A stretch of DNA of 64,000 bases, from positions 1,689,501-1,753,500 of the forward strand of contig NC_086247.1 in the NCBI RefSeq assembly GCF_021018805.1, in the 5' to 3' direction. A model generated the notes under the pieces. The model made no database searches. It saw only the letters and a list, made by a program, of their open reading frames with translations, and was not told the origin of the DNA. Shown here piece by piece: positions 44,325-54,745 of this stretch (positions are counted from its first letter, which is position 1; every line of letters starts with the position of its first letter). The stretch comes from Prinia subflava (lineage: Eukaryota > Chordata > Aves > Passeriformes > Cisticolidae). The position numbers were made by a program, and so were the translations under genes.

Positions 44325-44690
44325 CATCTCTGGAGCACCAGGAGTGGCTGAGGGAGCTGGGAGGGCTCAGCCTGGAGAAAAGGAGCTTCAGGGGGGACTT
44401 TCTCACTCTCCACAACTCCCTGACCAGAGGGTGCAGCCAGGTGGGGATCGGGCTCTGCTTCCAGGGAACAAGGGACGGGACAAGGGGAAACAGCCTCAAG
44501 GGGTTGTTTAGTTGGATATTAACAAAAAATATTCACTGAAAGGATGGAGTCACTGTGGAAACATTCAAAAACCCCATGGAGATGTGGCATTCAGGGGCAT
44601 GGTTTAGTTATAGCCTTGGCAGCTGTTGGACTTGATGGTGTTAGAGGTCTTTTCCAACATTAATGACTCTGTTATTCCATAATCTTTTGC
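44325..44690 (+). mobile_element. CR1 LINE ORF2 C-terminus and 3' end
   Basis: GGGAGGGCTCAGCCTGGAG, CTCTCCACAACTCCCTGACC, GGGAACAAGGGACGGGACAAG, TAGTTGGATATTAAC, GAGATGTGGCATTCAGGGGC, GGACTTGATGGTGTTAG, TTTTCCAACATTAATGAC. It is the same subtype as the copy at 5925-6296. Confidence 0.94.
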
Positions 44691-46098
44691 TTCCATGGGA
44701 CCACATTTTTCCTTTAGCTGTCCCAATGCCATTCAGGTCCCTCAACACCCCTCCTGTACCAAGGCTCAACCTCCTTTTCAGTCTTTGCATCATTCACACA
44801 TTTCCCCATCAATAAATTAATATTTGCCTCGAGCAACTTGCAGAAAATAACCTCAGGTTTGGGAGAAATCCCTGCAGAACTTTCAGGGGTATTTTTTGCC
44901 TTTTCCATTCATTTCCATTATCCATGGGCAGCTACCTTAAATCTGTGTTTTAGATGGGTTTTATTCTATTTTTCTACTCATTAGTCACAACATGAATGCG
45001 AGAAGTCACTTGTTCACAAAGGTTAGAGGGAATTGTTTGGGAAAAATACTTAGGTAAAATCCCCTGGATAATGGGTTGGAACATTTTATTCAGCCATGGG
45101 AACATCAGTCAAGGGAAATGCCTGTGGGAAATAACAGGAATACATAATAGCTGACATTTCCATTGCTGCAGGAATTGTTCACAATTACTATACAACTCCA
45201 TTAGTTTTCTTAAGGAAATTGTTCTTTCTTGAAGCTGGAGATTAACACCTTTGGATCAAGGCTTTCCATGTGTCCATGGAAATTTATTTTGCAGGGTGCC
45301 GTGGCAGGAACCAAACAAAACTCTGTTTTTTTAGATTCACTGCAGGATAATTTTGGAAAGAGCCAAACTGGAATAAGACCACTTACTGTGAGTCTTACTA
45401 ATGGTGTAGACATGAAAATGTGGTCTTGGAGAATCTGTTTCAGAGCCTGCAGGCCTCTAACCACACAGTAAGAATATTTTGTGGGAAAAGATGGATATTT
45501 TAACCTCCATCCCAGGACATTGTCACCACAGCACTTTTCTGGGTTTCTTTTCCCTGCCTGGAGTAATGCCGTGGTTTTCAGTATCAAATTTTAGAGATGA
45601 AAATAAAGATAAACCCATTTATCTTTTTAAAAAATCATTATTATTAGTAGAAGAGGAGTTACTCTTTTCTAAAGTTATTGGTAGCAACCAGTGAGCAAAT
45701 GAAAATATTTCCCTGTTTCTCAAGTTTGCAGAATTATTGAGTGATTTTCCTTCCTTGTTTTTTCTCAGGAGTGGGAGGCTGCCCTGGCTGAAGCATCCGG
45801 GATTTATGGTTTTATTTTTTGATCTGGATTTGTGGATATCATTAGTTGGAACCCTTCCCTTCTTTTCCCTTTGACAAGTGTGAATTACCACAAGCAAATC
45901 CAGTCCCCACAGTGGGTCCTGAAAAACTCTTCCTCAAATATCACAGGCCCAGTTTCATTGGATTAATTGGACCAAGGGTGAAGAACTTGCACCTCCCACA
46001 GTCTGGGCCCTGGATCATTTTTGATTTCTCCTCCTTCCTGAGGAAGATTCCCTCTCAGATCTCCTTTCTCTTGTCTTTGTGAAACCAAACGTGGGTGA
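44691..46098. other. 1.4-kb unique non-coding stretch
   Basis: No repeat is recognised. The open frames at 45210-45587 (both strands) have no domain I can name and are not supported as exons. Confidence 0.45.
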
Positions 46099-46103
46099 CA
46101 CCA

Positions 46104-46711
46104 TTTACTGGTTTGAAAGCAAAACCAGTGAGACTCCAAGTCAGAAATACAATTTAACAGAAAGAGAAGAACAAACAACAAGAAAGGCAAAAATAAAATA
46201 AATGCAATAGTACAAAGGACCACTGACAGAGTCAGAATGCAAACCTGACACCCTATTGGTCAGGGTGTTGGAAGCAGCCTGAATTAAGTCCTAGAGTGAG
46301 AGATGTGGCTCTGTTGGAGTAGAGATGTTCCTCAAGAAAAGGATCCACTCTTCCTCTGGGAATCCAGTGAGAACAGGCTCCTCTGGGGTCCCTGTGTCCC
46401 CATTTTTATCTGGGTAGGGAATGGTTGGCTCCTCCCACTGGGTGGAGCATCTCAAAATGGGATGATGTAATGTGTCACTGGTGAGCCTTAATGGCCCATT
46501 AACAGAAGATATCACCCAGAGGGGGAGACAAAGTCGATGAAAGAGATAAGAAGGCCCTGCCTTATCTGGTGTTATCAGCTGTCCCATTAACAGAAGGCAT
46601 CCGCCCTCTTCCCCCCCTAGAGTTACAAGAGATAAAGAACAATATCTCCCAACCAGTTTCAACAGATGAAGACAGAATACACATTTTGGTTACATTTTCC
46701 AACCCAAGACA
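46104..46711 (-). mobile_element. solo LTR, TGTCTTGG family, chimeric U3-Y / core-B / U5-A
   Basis: A ~608-bp LTR with a perfect 5-bp target duplication, CACCA at 46099-46103 and 46712-46716. On the minus strand it runs from TGTCTTGGGTTGG to CAAACCAGTAAA. It has the U3-Y block (GATATCTTCTGTTAATGGGC), a core of the GATAAAAATGGGGACAC type, then the U5-A end. Thus the promoter matches 28829 and the 3' part matches 33322. No internal region remains. Confidence 0.94.
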
Positions 46712-46716
46712 CACCA

Positions 46717-48518
46717 TCCCCTCCAAAGAGGCTGCTCTCCATCCCTTGGGAAACTGCTCAAGCTGCCTCTGTCTCACACATTTTGGGCTCTGGATTCCAA
46801 AAGGACAAAGATGCCTCTCCAAAAGCCTTGTCTCTGGTGCCATATCTGCCCGTTCTCCATTCGTTCTCCAGGAATTTCCTGTTGAATATTCCTGGAAGCA
46901 GGAGCTCCAGTGTTATGCAGAACCAAGGTGCAGTCAATTGCACGACCAACAAAATCCTCCAGTGAGAAAGGGGAAGAACTTAGCTTATCACCCCTGGAAC
47001 TGTTAAAAAAAGGACACAGAGTTTCTAAACTTCTGAACTAAGATGTGGGAAGGTGAACAAGGCCTGTCTCAGTTGCAGTCAAACTTCTCTGTCCTAAAGG
47101 TCTTTTTCTCTTGGCAGATGTCTACAAACAGGTTTGTGAAGCCCGAGAGAGATTTGTCCCTCTCATGGAATCTAAAATGCTCTCTTTTCTCTTAATTCCT
47201 GATTGTAGAGCTGCCTTTTACTTTGTTCACTTGAAAATTATGGGGGTTTTAAAATAAAAATCTATTCAAAAGAAGATAAAAGATGCCATGAGATATCGGA
47301 CTGGTTTTAACTGCCACCAGTCCAACTGAGTAACTGGAGATATATCAAGGGCACGTCACCCTTGTATGAAATGTGATGCAAAGATGACAAGGTCTTGTGT
47401 CCAGACTGGAAAATAAAGGGATCACAAAGTGCCAGGAAAGCCCATGAGGGTCTGAGACTTTAATTTTTATTTCTCTTTGCACATTTCACTTAGGAATATG
47501 TAAAAATACATAACCTTTAGAGGAATCTCAGTGTCCTGGATCAGTACAGTGGGTCCGTTCTTCATTGCAAAGACAGGTTAGGAAAAGCAGCTGTGAGGGA
47601 AAATGCAATTTGATTCCAAATATCAGTGTCTACAAAACTTGGGATTTAATCAAGATTTAGTCCAAGTATGTTCTAACTGATCACTTAAGAGGGAACTTTT
47701 AGCTGCCATGAGGAGAAGAAAACATCCCTCCACAGGCTGGAGGGAATTGTGGAGAAAAAACACATCAGACTTGCCCAAAAGCCTCTCTCCCAGGCTAAAA
47801 ACTCCAGGGATGCAAATAATCTCTCAGCCTCCATTAATGTTTCCCTGAAAGAGCGAGGCATTTGGGAGGTTTGTGACAATGAAATGTCAACGATGATGTC
47901 AAAAGGGAAACAAATGTTCCCCATGGATGCCTGGAGCAGGGAGCTGCAATGGATCTGAGGAGCTTGGCTCTGTCTGCACAGGGATTTTTCCCCTCTGCAT
48001 ATGTCCTTTGTTTTTTATCATTTTTTCTTTTGGATGAACTGCAGAGGCAGCTCCTGAAAAGTCAGGAGACATCAAGACCCTGTGGACTTCTCTTATGCCA
48101 CTTTTAATTGCCAAACTCGCTGTCATTCCCAGGTTTTATGGTTACTCCAAAGTAAGACAATGGTTCCTAGGAGAGTACCAGGGGTCACAGTTGTCACCCT
48201 GCAGACCCGCAGTGCCCAGAGGCTGATGGAGAAAACAAAGCAGGAAAATGACATCTCAGCAAATCGTTACCTTTGGATGCTGTTGGTGCTGCTGGAGGGG
48301 AGGAGCTGGAAAATAGAGGGAGTTGGAAAATGGAGGAGCTCCAGACAGCAACTTCTAAACTGGAGCAGAATCTCTTGCACCTGAAGGTCTCACTGGGAAG
48401 AGATGCCTTGGCATCATCCTGATTCCCTGATCCTGTTTCTCCTGTTCTGTCAGAACTTTTTATCCCTCTGTAGCCATCGGAGCAATCTGCTCAAGGACTT
48501 GCAAGCACAGAGAAATCT
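46717..48518. other. 1.8-kb unique non-coding stretch
   Basis: No transposable element or gene is recognised. The open frames (for example 48082-48384) have no recognisable domain. Confidence 0.45.
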
Positions 48519-48783
48519 CCCATCCCATCCCATCCCATCCCATCCCATCCCATCCCATCCCATCCCATCCCATCCCATCCCATCCCATCCCATCCCATCC
48601 CATCCCATCCCATCCCATCCCATCCCATCCCATCCCATCCCATCCCATCCCATCCCATCCCATCCCATCCCATCCCATCCCATCCCATCCCATCCCATCC
48701 CATCCCATCCCATCCCATCCCATCCCATCCCATCCCATCCCATCCCATCCCATCCCATCCCATCCCATCCCATCCCATCCCAT
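48519..48783 (+). repeat. (CATCC)52 perfect pentanucleotide array
   Basis: 52 uninterrupted CATCC units between 48521 and 48780, flanked by CTCC and CATGG. On the minus strand this is GGGAT repeated, so runs of three G recur every five bases. Perfect repetition implies recent expansion or ongoing homogenisation. It yields long no-stop frames on both strands. The assembled length may not equal the true length. Confidence 0.98.
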
Positions 48784-48929
48784 GGATGAATCCACAAACA
48801 GTGATGAAGCACCTGTCAAAAAAAACCCAAAAAACTGAATTTGGATTTTCCTACATTTGTGTTGAGGTGTGCTGCCCTCAGGTTCAGGGATACTCTAAAC
48901 CAGAGCCTTACAATTGTTCCTGCTAGAAC

Positions 48930-49242
48930 TTCCCTGATCATGGAATCTTGGAATGATTTGAGTTGGAAAAAACTTCCAAGATCATCTCATTCCAGCTCCC
49001 TGCCAGGGGCAGGGACACCTTCCACTATCCCAGGTTGCTCCAAGCTCTGTCCATCCTGGCCTTGGACACTTCCAGGGATCCTGGGGCATCCACAGCTTCT
49101 CTGGGCAACCTGTACCAGGGCCTCAGCAGCTTCACAGGGAAGAATTTCTTTCCAATATCCCACCTAAACCTACTTTCTTTCAGATTTAGAGCCATTCCCC
49201 CTTGTCCTGTCACTGCATGTAAAAGATCCTTTTATCCAAAGC
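48930..49242 (-). mobile_element. CR1 LINE 3' fragment, ~310 bp
   Basis: Inverted CR1: GATCATGGAATCTTGGAATG, TTGAGTTGGAAAAAAC, CTCCCTGCCAGGGGCAGGG, CCAGGTTGCTCCAAGC, GGACACTTCCAGGGATCC. On the minus strand the ORF2 end reads DIGKKFFPVKLLRPWYRLPR. The terminal octamer also appears inverted on its far side (see next entry). Confidence 0.95.
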
Positions 49243-49262
49243 ATTCTATGATTCTGTGATTA
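49243..49262 (+). mobile_element. isolated CR1 tail, opposite orientation
   Basis: ATTCTATGATTCTGTGATTA, two terminal octamers on the plus strand, abuts the 5' end of the minus-strand CR1. It is either the remnant of an older CR1 into which the second one inserted or part of a rearranged insertion. Confidence 0.7.
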
Positions 49263-50079
49263 GTTTATTAACATCTGTTAATTAAGTGGCAGTAGGTGAA
49301 CCTCACATTCCAGACTGGTATCAGCAATACAACAGATAAGTTGCAACATGAGACATAGAAAAATGTCAATGAACCCTTTAAGATTTCCAAACATCCTTCT
49401 TTAATTATTGCTGAGAGCTTCTCAGTACACACAATGAGCTGGGTGTGAGCACTTCAGCTCCCTCAGAGAACTTATGGATTGAAGGGAATCTGGACTTGTT
49501 CCCCTTCTCCTCCATCACCCTGCAGAAGGTGTGGCTGCTAAAATCTGTGTGTTTATAAATTATAAATTTACAAATTATCAATTATTAAACTGCTGTGTTT
49601 TAACCCCAGAGATGCTCAGTCATCCCCCCAGCGAATGGGGGAGAGAATTGAAAGGATAAAAGTGACAAAACTCATATGCTGAGATAAAATGAGTTTAATA
49701 ATTTCTCCAATAAAGTCCATTTTTATGGGTGTGTGGCTTTGCCTCCAATCGCCCCTTTTTGCACACTTTGATAAAACCAGGCCATTAAAAAGTAAAATAA
49801 AAGAGATGACTTCCAAATTAGATAATAAAGCTGGGGCCAAGCAGGTCATTAGTGGCAGGGAATTTTTTATGGCTGTGCCATTGAGCGAGGTGGGCAGAGA
49901 AACAGGAGCATTTTGCTGGGGGATTGGTCTCTCCTTGGATTTAGGAGAAGAGAGCGCTGGACCCAGCTGAAGTCATCCAAAACAAAACCAAGAACAGTCA
50001 CAAATCCTCCCCAAACGCTTCTGCTGATTGCAGGGAAGACCTAGGGCAGTAAGAGCTCAGACTTCAGTGGTTTCCAGCT
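49263..50079. other. unique non-coding stretch
   Basis: No repeat or gene is recognised. A TTATAAATTATAAATTT palindromic AT patch lies near 49554-49572. Confidence 0.45.
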
Positions 50080-50350
50080 TGTATTACAAATTCAGGTTGT
50101 ATGTAAAAGGTGCATCAATTGTTTTCCGCCTCTTTCTTTGCTGTTGTTCAGGTGATAAAGTGGAGTAATGAAGGCAGGATAAAAACTCTCTCGGGTTAAA
50201 TGAACCCAAAACAATCAACTCCTTTTGTTGAAATAAACTTTCAGCTTGGGTTGAGCAGAGCAGTTACTCAACCAGCATCAAAAGCTTTTTTGCCTCTTAA
50301 TGGTTTGTTGTTTGGGGCTAAATTTGTAAATTAAATATTGTCTGTGAGCA
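50080..50350. promoter_or_regulatory. candidate conserved non-coding element
   Basis: Repeat-free block with CATCAATTGTTTTC, AATCAACTCC, CTTAATGGTTTGTTG and AAATTAAATATTG words. Composition is enhancer-like. Untested. Confidence 0.3.
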
Positions 50351-50467
50351 AAGAAAAAAGGCCTCGTCCCTAGAGAAATCCTTCTTTTCCACTGAGGAAT
50401 TCAGCTGTTAAATGGACCTGAATTGTTTCAGCCCAACAGTTCTGAAGAGCAAAAAGACTTCAGTTCA

Positions 50468-50502
50468 TTTCTTTCTTTCTTTCTTTTTTTTTTTTTTTTT
50501 TA
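50468..50502. repeat. (TTTC)n and poly(T) patch
   Basis: Four TTTC units followed by T18. Confidence 0.9.
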
Positions 50503-50689
50503 ATTTTCTGCATTAATGCCGATTCACTGGCTTTTTTTGAGAGTCATACTATTACTCCTCTGCTGATATCTGTGGAGGTGCTCATGGCACAGTTTCTCTG
50601 TGTAGGTAAACGTTGTGTAAAATCTACAGTAACAATGGATAGAAGGTAAATGCTGTAATTCCTATACACACACTTCAATTGGGCGAGGG

Positions 50690-50844
50690 GGAATATCCTC
50701 AAGTTTCTCCAGGGGGAGTTCAGGCTGGATATCCTGAAAGATTTCATTGGTTAAGAACCGGAACAGGCTGTCCAGGGAAATGCTGGAGTTACCGTTTCTG
50801 GAAGTGCTCTGAAAATGAATGGGTGTGTCACTTTACTACATGGC
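50690..50844 (+). mobile_element. CR1 LINE 3' fragment, 5' half of an interrupted copy
   Basis: GGCTGGATATCCTGAAAG, GGAACAGGCTGTCCAGGG, GGAGTTACCGTTTCTGGAAG, GTGTGTCACTTTACTACATGGC. The next CR1 bases occur only after the LTR at 51636. The two halves align to one CR1 3' end once the LTR and one copy of the duplicated ATGGC are removed. Confidence 0.9.
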
Positions 50845-51635
50845 TGTCTTGGGTTGAAAAATGTAACCAAAAATGTGTATTCTATTTTCATCTGTTGAAA
50901 CCGGTTGGGAGATATTGTTCTTTATCTCTTGTAACTCTAGGGGGGGAAGAGGGCGGATGCCTTCTGTTGATGGGACACCTGATAACACCAGATAAGGCAG
51001 GGCCTCCTTATCTCTTCCTCCACCCATCCTCCTCCCAGGGACATCCCCTGTGAATGGGCCATTGAAGGCTCTCACATGGCTGATAACATCACCTCATCCC
51101 ATTGGGAGATGCTCCACCCAGTGGGAGGAGCCAACCATTCCCTACCCAGATAAAATGGGGACACAGGGACCTCAGATCAGCCGTTTTTCCACTGAATTCT
51201 TGGAGGAAGACCGGACCCATCTCTCCAGCCCTGAACTCCTTTTTTTATTTCTACAGGATCATCTCTACTCCACAGAACAACATCTGTTACCCCAGAAGGA
51301 ATTATCTGCAACATCTGTTACCCCAGAAGGAATTATCTGGACTGCTTCCAACACTGTGACAGCAGGGTGTCAGGTCATATCTCTGACACTGTCAGGGTTT
51401 TCTAGGACTTTTGCTTGTTCACTTGTTTTTTGTTTTTTGTGGGTTTTTTTGTACTACTGCATTTGTATTTTTTAAATATTCCTAGTAAACAACTGTTATT
51501 CCTCTTCCCATATTTTTGCCTGAAAGCTCCTAATTGCAAAACTGTAATAATTTGGAGGAGGGGTTTTTTTCATTCTCCATTCCAAGGGAAACTCCAGTTT
51601 TCCCTGACAGATACCTGTCTTTCCAAACCAAGACA
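50845..51635 (+). mobile_element. solo LTR, TGTCTTGG family, U3-X / core-B / U5-B, inserted in a CR1
   Basis: A ~790-bp LTR from TGTCTTGGGTTGAAAAA to CCAAACCAAGACA with a perfect 5-bp target duplication ATGGC (50840-50844 and 51636-51640). The core promoter has GATAAAA at 51149-51155. A 31-bp segment (51278-51308) is perfectly duplicated in tandem (51309-51339). It interrupts the CR1 copy on either side. No internal region remains. Confidence 0.96.
51278..51339 (+). repeat. 31-bp perfect tandem duplication within the LTR
   Basis: Two identical copies of a 31-bp unit beginning CAACATCTGTTACCCCAG. It is absent from the sister LTRs, which carry a single copy-like CACATCTGTCACTC segment. Confidence 0.95.
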
Positions 51636-51728
51636 ATGGCTTAGTGAACACAGGGGTGCTCAGTCAAAGGTTGGATTGGATGATCCTGGAAGTCTTTTCC
51701 AACCTTGATGAATCCATGATTCTGTGGT
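51636..51728 (+). mobile_element. CR1 LINE 3' fragment, 3' half of the interrupted copy
   Basis: Resumes with ATGGCTTAGTGAACACAGG, GGTGCTCAGTCAAAGG, TTGGATTGGATGATCCTGG, AGTCTTTTCCAACC, and ends with a tail ATCCATGATTCTGTGG. It completes the element begun at 50690. Confidence 0.95.
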
Positions 51729-51867
51729 TTTTACTCTGGAAGCAGACGCACTTTGTCCTGCCTGGGCCTGAGCCAGCTGTTAATGGGAGGGAATGTGGGT
51801 ATGGACTGCATGGTGCTAATCTGAAGAATAATTAAAAGGAATTGGTTCACTCAACTCTTTTCCCATA

Positions 51868-52330
51868 TGTGAGAAATGAAGCCCACTCCTCACTTAATTA
51901 AAGGAAATTTAACGAGTGACAATAGGGGACAAAATCAATAAAGCAGAAGGAACAGAGGAACACCAGTCAACACAGCAACACCCCTTATATAACCTGGGTA
52001 TTGTATCAGCCAACTACATATTCATAAATAGTCATATATATTCAAATATTTTAACATGGTTCCTCCTTCCTCCCGCCTTTTTGGAGCGTGGGCAGTGGCC
52101 CTAGTCTTGGTAATTTGTTACTTTTTGATATATTCCACAGGTTTGGATCCCTTCATTGGTGAAATGTTAACAATACAACAGTTCTTCACCAACACTGGAA
52201 TCACAACACAACATTCGCATTAAAATGACTCTAAACTTTAGAAAACTTCTCGCACAAAAATCAACCTTTTAAAACACAGAGTATTCACTCTAACCATTGT
52301 GAAAGCCAACACTGTAATATGTTTGTCACA
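51868..52330 (-). mobile_element. solo LTR with 4-bp target duplication (ERV1-like)
   Basis: A ~463-bp element with ends TGTGAGAAATG and TTTGTCACA on the plus strand, flanked by CATA at 51864-51867 and 52331-52334. The 4-bp duplication fits class I (ERV1-type) integration. On the minus strand a TTATATAA (51985-51992) serves as a TATA-like site ~340 bp from the start. No canonical AATAAA is evident, so the orientation is less sure than the boundaries. Confidence 0.65.
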
Positions 52331-52334
52331 CATA

Positions 52335-52556
52335 GAATCTCAGAACGGTTTGGGTTGGAAAGGACTTTTAAGATCATCTCATTCCAACCCCTGACATGGG
52401 ACACCCTCCACTAATCCAGGCTGCTCCAAGTTCCATCAAACCTGGCCTTGGACACTCACAGGGAAGGGGCAGCCTCAGCTTCTTTGGGCAACCTGTGCCA
52501 GGGCCTCACCACCTTCCCAGGGAGGAATTTCTTCCCAATATCCCATTTCATCATAT
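52335..52556 (-). mobile_element. CR1 LINE 3' fragment
   Basis: AGAATCTCAGAACGG, TTTGGGTTGGAAAGGAC, GATCATCTCATTCCAACCCC, CAGGCTGCTCCAAGTTCC, GGACACTCACAGGGAAGG, GCCTCACCACCTTCCC. The minus-strand frame has WDIGKKFLPGKVVRPWHRLP. It starts at once after the 4-bp target duplication of the LTR. Confidence 0.95.
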
Positions 52557-52999
52557 GAAATAAACCAATTCCAGACCATGGTAGGCCATGCAGACCAGAG
52601 AGGACAGATGGGCTTGCTGTCCTGATCAGGTTTCTCTCCTGACGTATTGTCTCCATATTTTGACCTTATTTTTCCCTTTCAAACTTCCACCACAGTTATG
52701 GGAGTTCTGCTTTGCTCCTCAAGGTCATGGACGCTGTGTAAGCTGTGAGTCACAGCCACTGTTCAGCACAGCAGGACAGAAATACAGGAGAAAATACAAA
52801 ATCCACATCCAAACAGAAATGGGGAACCGGGGACAGATCTGATTGTTTCCCTCCCAAAGTGGATGAGCAAATCCAGGCCTCTTAAGGATTCATCCAGCCC
52901 TCAGATGAGGTGATCCATATTATTTCACTCCCATCAAGGGAGGTTTTTTCATGAGGAGCGGGATTGAATGAGGAAGGTTGAGGCGCCCTAAACTCTCCT
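52557..52999. other. unique non-coding stretch
   Basis: No repeat or gene is recognised. Confidence 0.45.
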
Positions 53000-53350
53000 G
53001 ATCTCTCTATAACTTACAGATCCTTGTTATTCATCACCACACAAACTTGAGGGAGCTGCTAAGTGAGGTATCACTTAGTCCTGTGGTGTTCTCGGAGGGC
53101 CACGTTATCTGCTTTAACCAGGAGCCTGCAGTGAATTAGATCATTAAGCAGAGATGGATTTGACACATAAAAAACTCATATCTCACATCATTAACGTTCA
53201 AATCACCTTCTACATTTTATCGCCCTAAATAAAATTATTTGGAAGCCCGCAACAATAGGGGTTGGTGGCACTGAAGCCTCACCAGGCACTATTTAAGGGG
53301 ATAAAACATGAGAGGAAGGATCAGACATGTTTTGAATACCTCCAAATATT
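53000..53350. promoter_or_regulatory. candidate conserved non-coding element
   Basis: Repeat-free block with TAGATCATTAAGC, CATCATTAACGTTC, AAATCACC, TAAATAAAATTATTTG and CTATTTAAGG words. Enhancer-like composition, conservation untested. Confidence 0.35.
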
Positions 53351-54274
53351 AAAATATCTCATTTTTTATCTGCTGTTTCTTTTTTATTTCTCTGAGTGAG
53401 CAAACCCAGATCTCAGAAATAATGTTATCCTGAGAGTGTAATTGCTCTGGGAAGTACTTGATCCCTGTAGTGATAAGAAAAATAGTTGGAGGTGTGGATG
53501 AGGGGAACCTGAGGAGGTGGGATGATACAACCCTGTAGCCTTGAGTCCTAACAGAGTTTTTTCATCTCCAAATTAAAATTATTTCATTCCTTCCTCTGCT
53601 TCTTCAACATTAGCTCTTCAAAGTGCTGCTGGGTTGCCTAAACCATAAAAAACCCTGAATTTTGAGTGCCCACCCTGAGCTGTGCCAAAATTTGTTGAAC
53701 AAGATATCCCAGTAAATTCTGGGATGAATCTTTGGGATCAATTGCAGAATCTGTCTTAACTGAACATGGCACCAACAGTTGGATTTGAGCTCAAATTCAC
53801 ATTCCCTACGTTCCCTGAGTGTCCAAAAGGTTGTTTTCATGGCAATTTAGCCATGGTTATCCATGGGTGGATTGGGTGGGGTAACCTCCCCATCTGGATC
53901 AGCAGATGAAGGTTTGAGGGACATCCTGAGGTCTAAAAGACCCATATCAGGCAACCAAATTGCCTCTCCTAACAGAAGATGTTCCAGACTGATGTGAATG
54001 AGGTAAATTTTGCAAGACATTCAAGAAACAGTGGCTGAAAGTGGAAATAAGAGCAAAAACAAAGTGAATTTTTTGCAGACAATATAATTAACTATCATAC
54101 AAGACTGCCATTAGAGGGAGGAAAATTTCAGCTTAGAAATGCCTCAAAAAAGAACAGATTTTAAAAATTTCATCTTCTGTTCTTACCTAGTGTTCTAGAG
54201 AAGAGACAGAAAATGTTGAAACAAGATTTTTTTTACTGAAAGGTGAACTTGAAAATCAATAATGCTCCATCAGA
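53351..54274. other. unique non-coding stretch
   Basis: No repeat or gene is recognised. Confidence 0.45.
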
Positions 54275-54276
54275 AG

Positions 54277-54375
54277 ACCACAGAATCACCGAAGTGTTTG
54301 GGTTGGAAGGGGCTTTAAAGACCATCTATTTCCATGCCCCAGCCATGGGCAGGGACATCTCCCACTTGACCAAGT
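54277..54375 (-). mobile_element. CR1 LINE 3' end fragment
   Basis: CCACAGAATCACCGAAG, TTTGGGTTGGAAGGGGC, CCCCAGCCATGGGCAGGGAC. It ends at TTGACCAAGTTG. A second minus-strand copy follows 155 bp later. Confidence 0.93.
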
Positions 54376-54527
54376 TGAAATATCCATATTTCCTGATTAC
54401 TTCAGTGTGAACCACCCAAAAGCAAATTTTTCTGCATGATCTCAGACCAGAATTCAATGGGAGATCAGGGATGGCAGCAGGTCCTCCAAGAGCCTCCTCA
54501 CAACATAAAATTCCTCGCACATTTTTC

Positions 54528-54745
54528 TTCAGAATCCCAGAATTGTTTAGGTTGGAGGAGACCTCCAAGGTCATTGAGTCCAACCTGTGACTCGTGCCCA
54601 CCTTGTCACCCAGCCCAGAGCTCTGAGTGCCACATCCTTGGACACCTGCAGGGATGGGGACACTGCCACCTCCCTGGGCAGCCCCTTCCAGTGCCTGACA
54701 ACCCTTTCCACGAAGAAATTCATCCTAATGCCCAACCAATGCAAA
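54528..54745 (-). mobile_element. CR1 LINE 3' fragment, ORF2 C-terminus
   Basis: AGAATCCCAGAATTGTTTAGG, GACCTCCAAGGTCATTGAG, GAGTGCCACATCCTTGG, GGGCAGCCCCTTCCAGTGC. The minus-strand frame shows FFVERVVRHWKGLPREV. It is the same subtype as 5925-6296 and 44325-44690. Confidence 0.95.

Noticed and set aside
45210..45587. Overlapping frames of 80 and 125 codons
   Set aside because: Opposite-strand overlap, no domain; TTTTGCAGGGTGCC looks like a splice acceptor but no matching donor or frame support was found.
48403..48819. Pentapeptide-repeat-like protein frames on both strands
   Set aside because: Pure CATCC repeat; a pentanucleotide gives open frames in all phases when its unit has no stop. 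No promoter or conserved flank.
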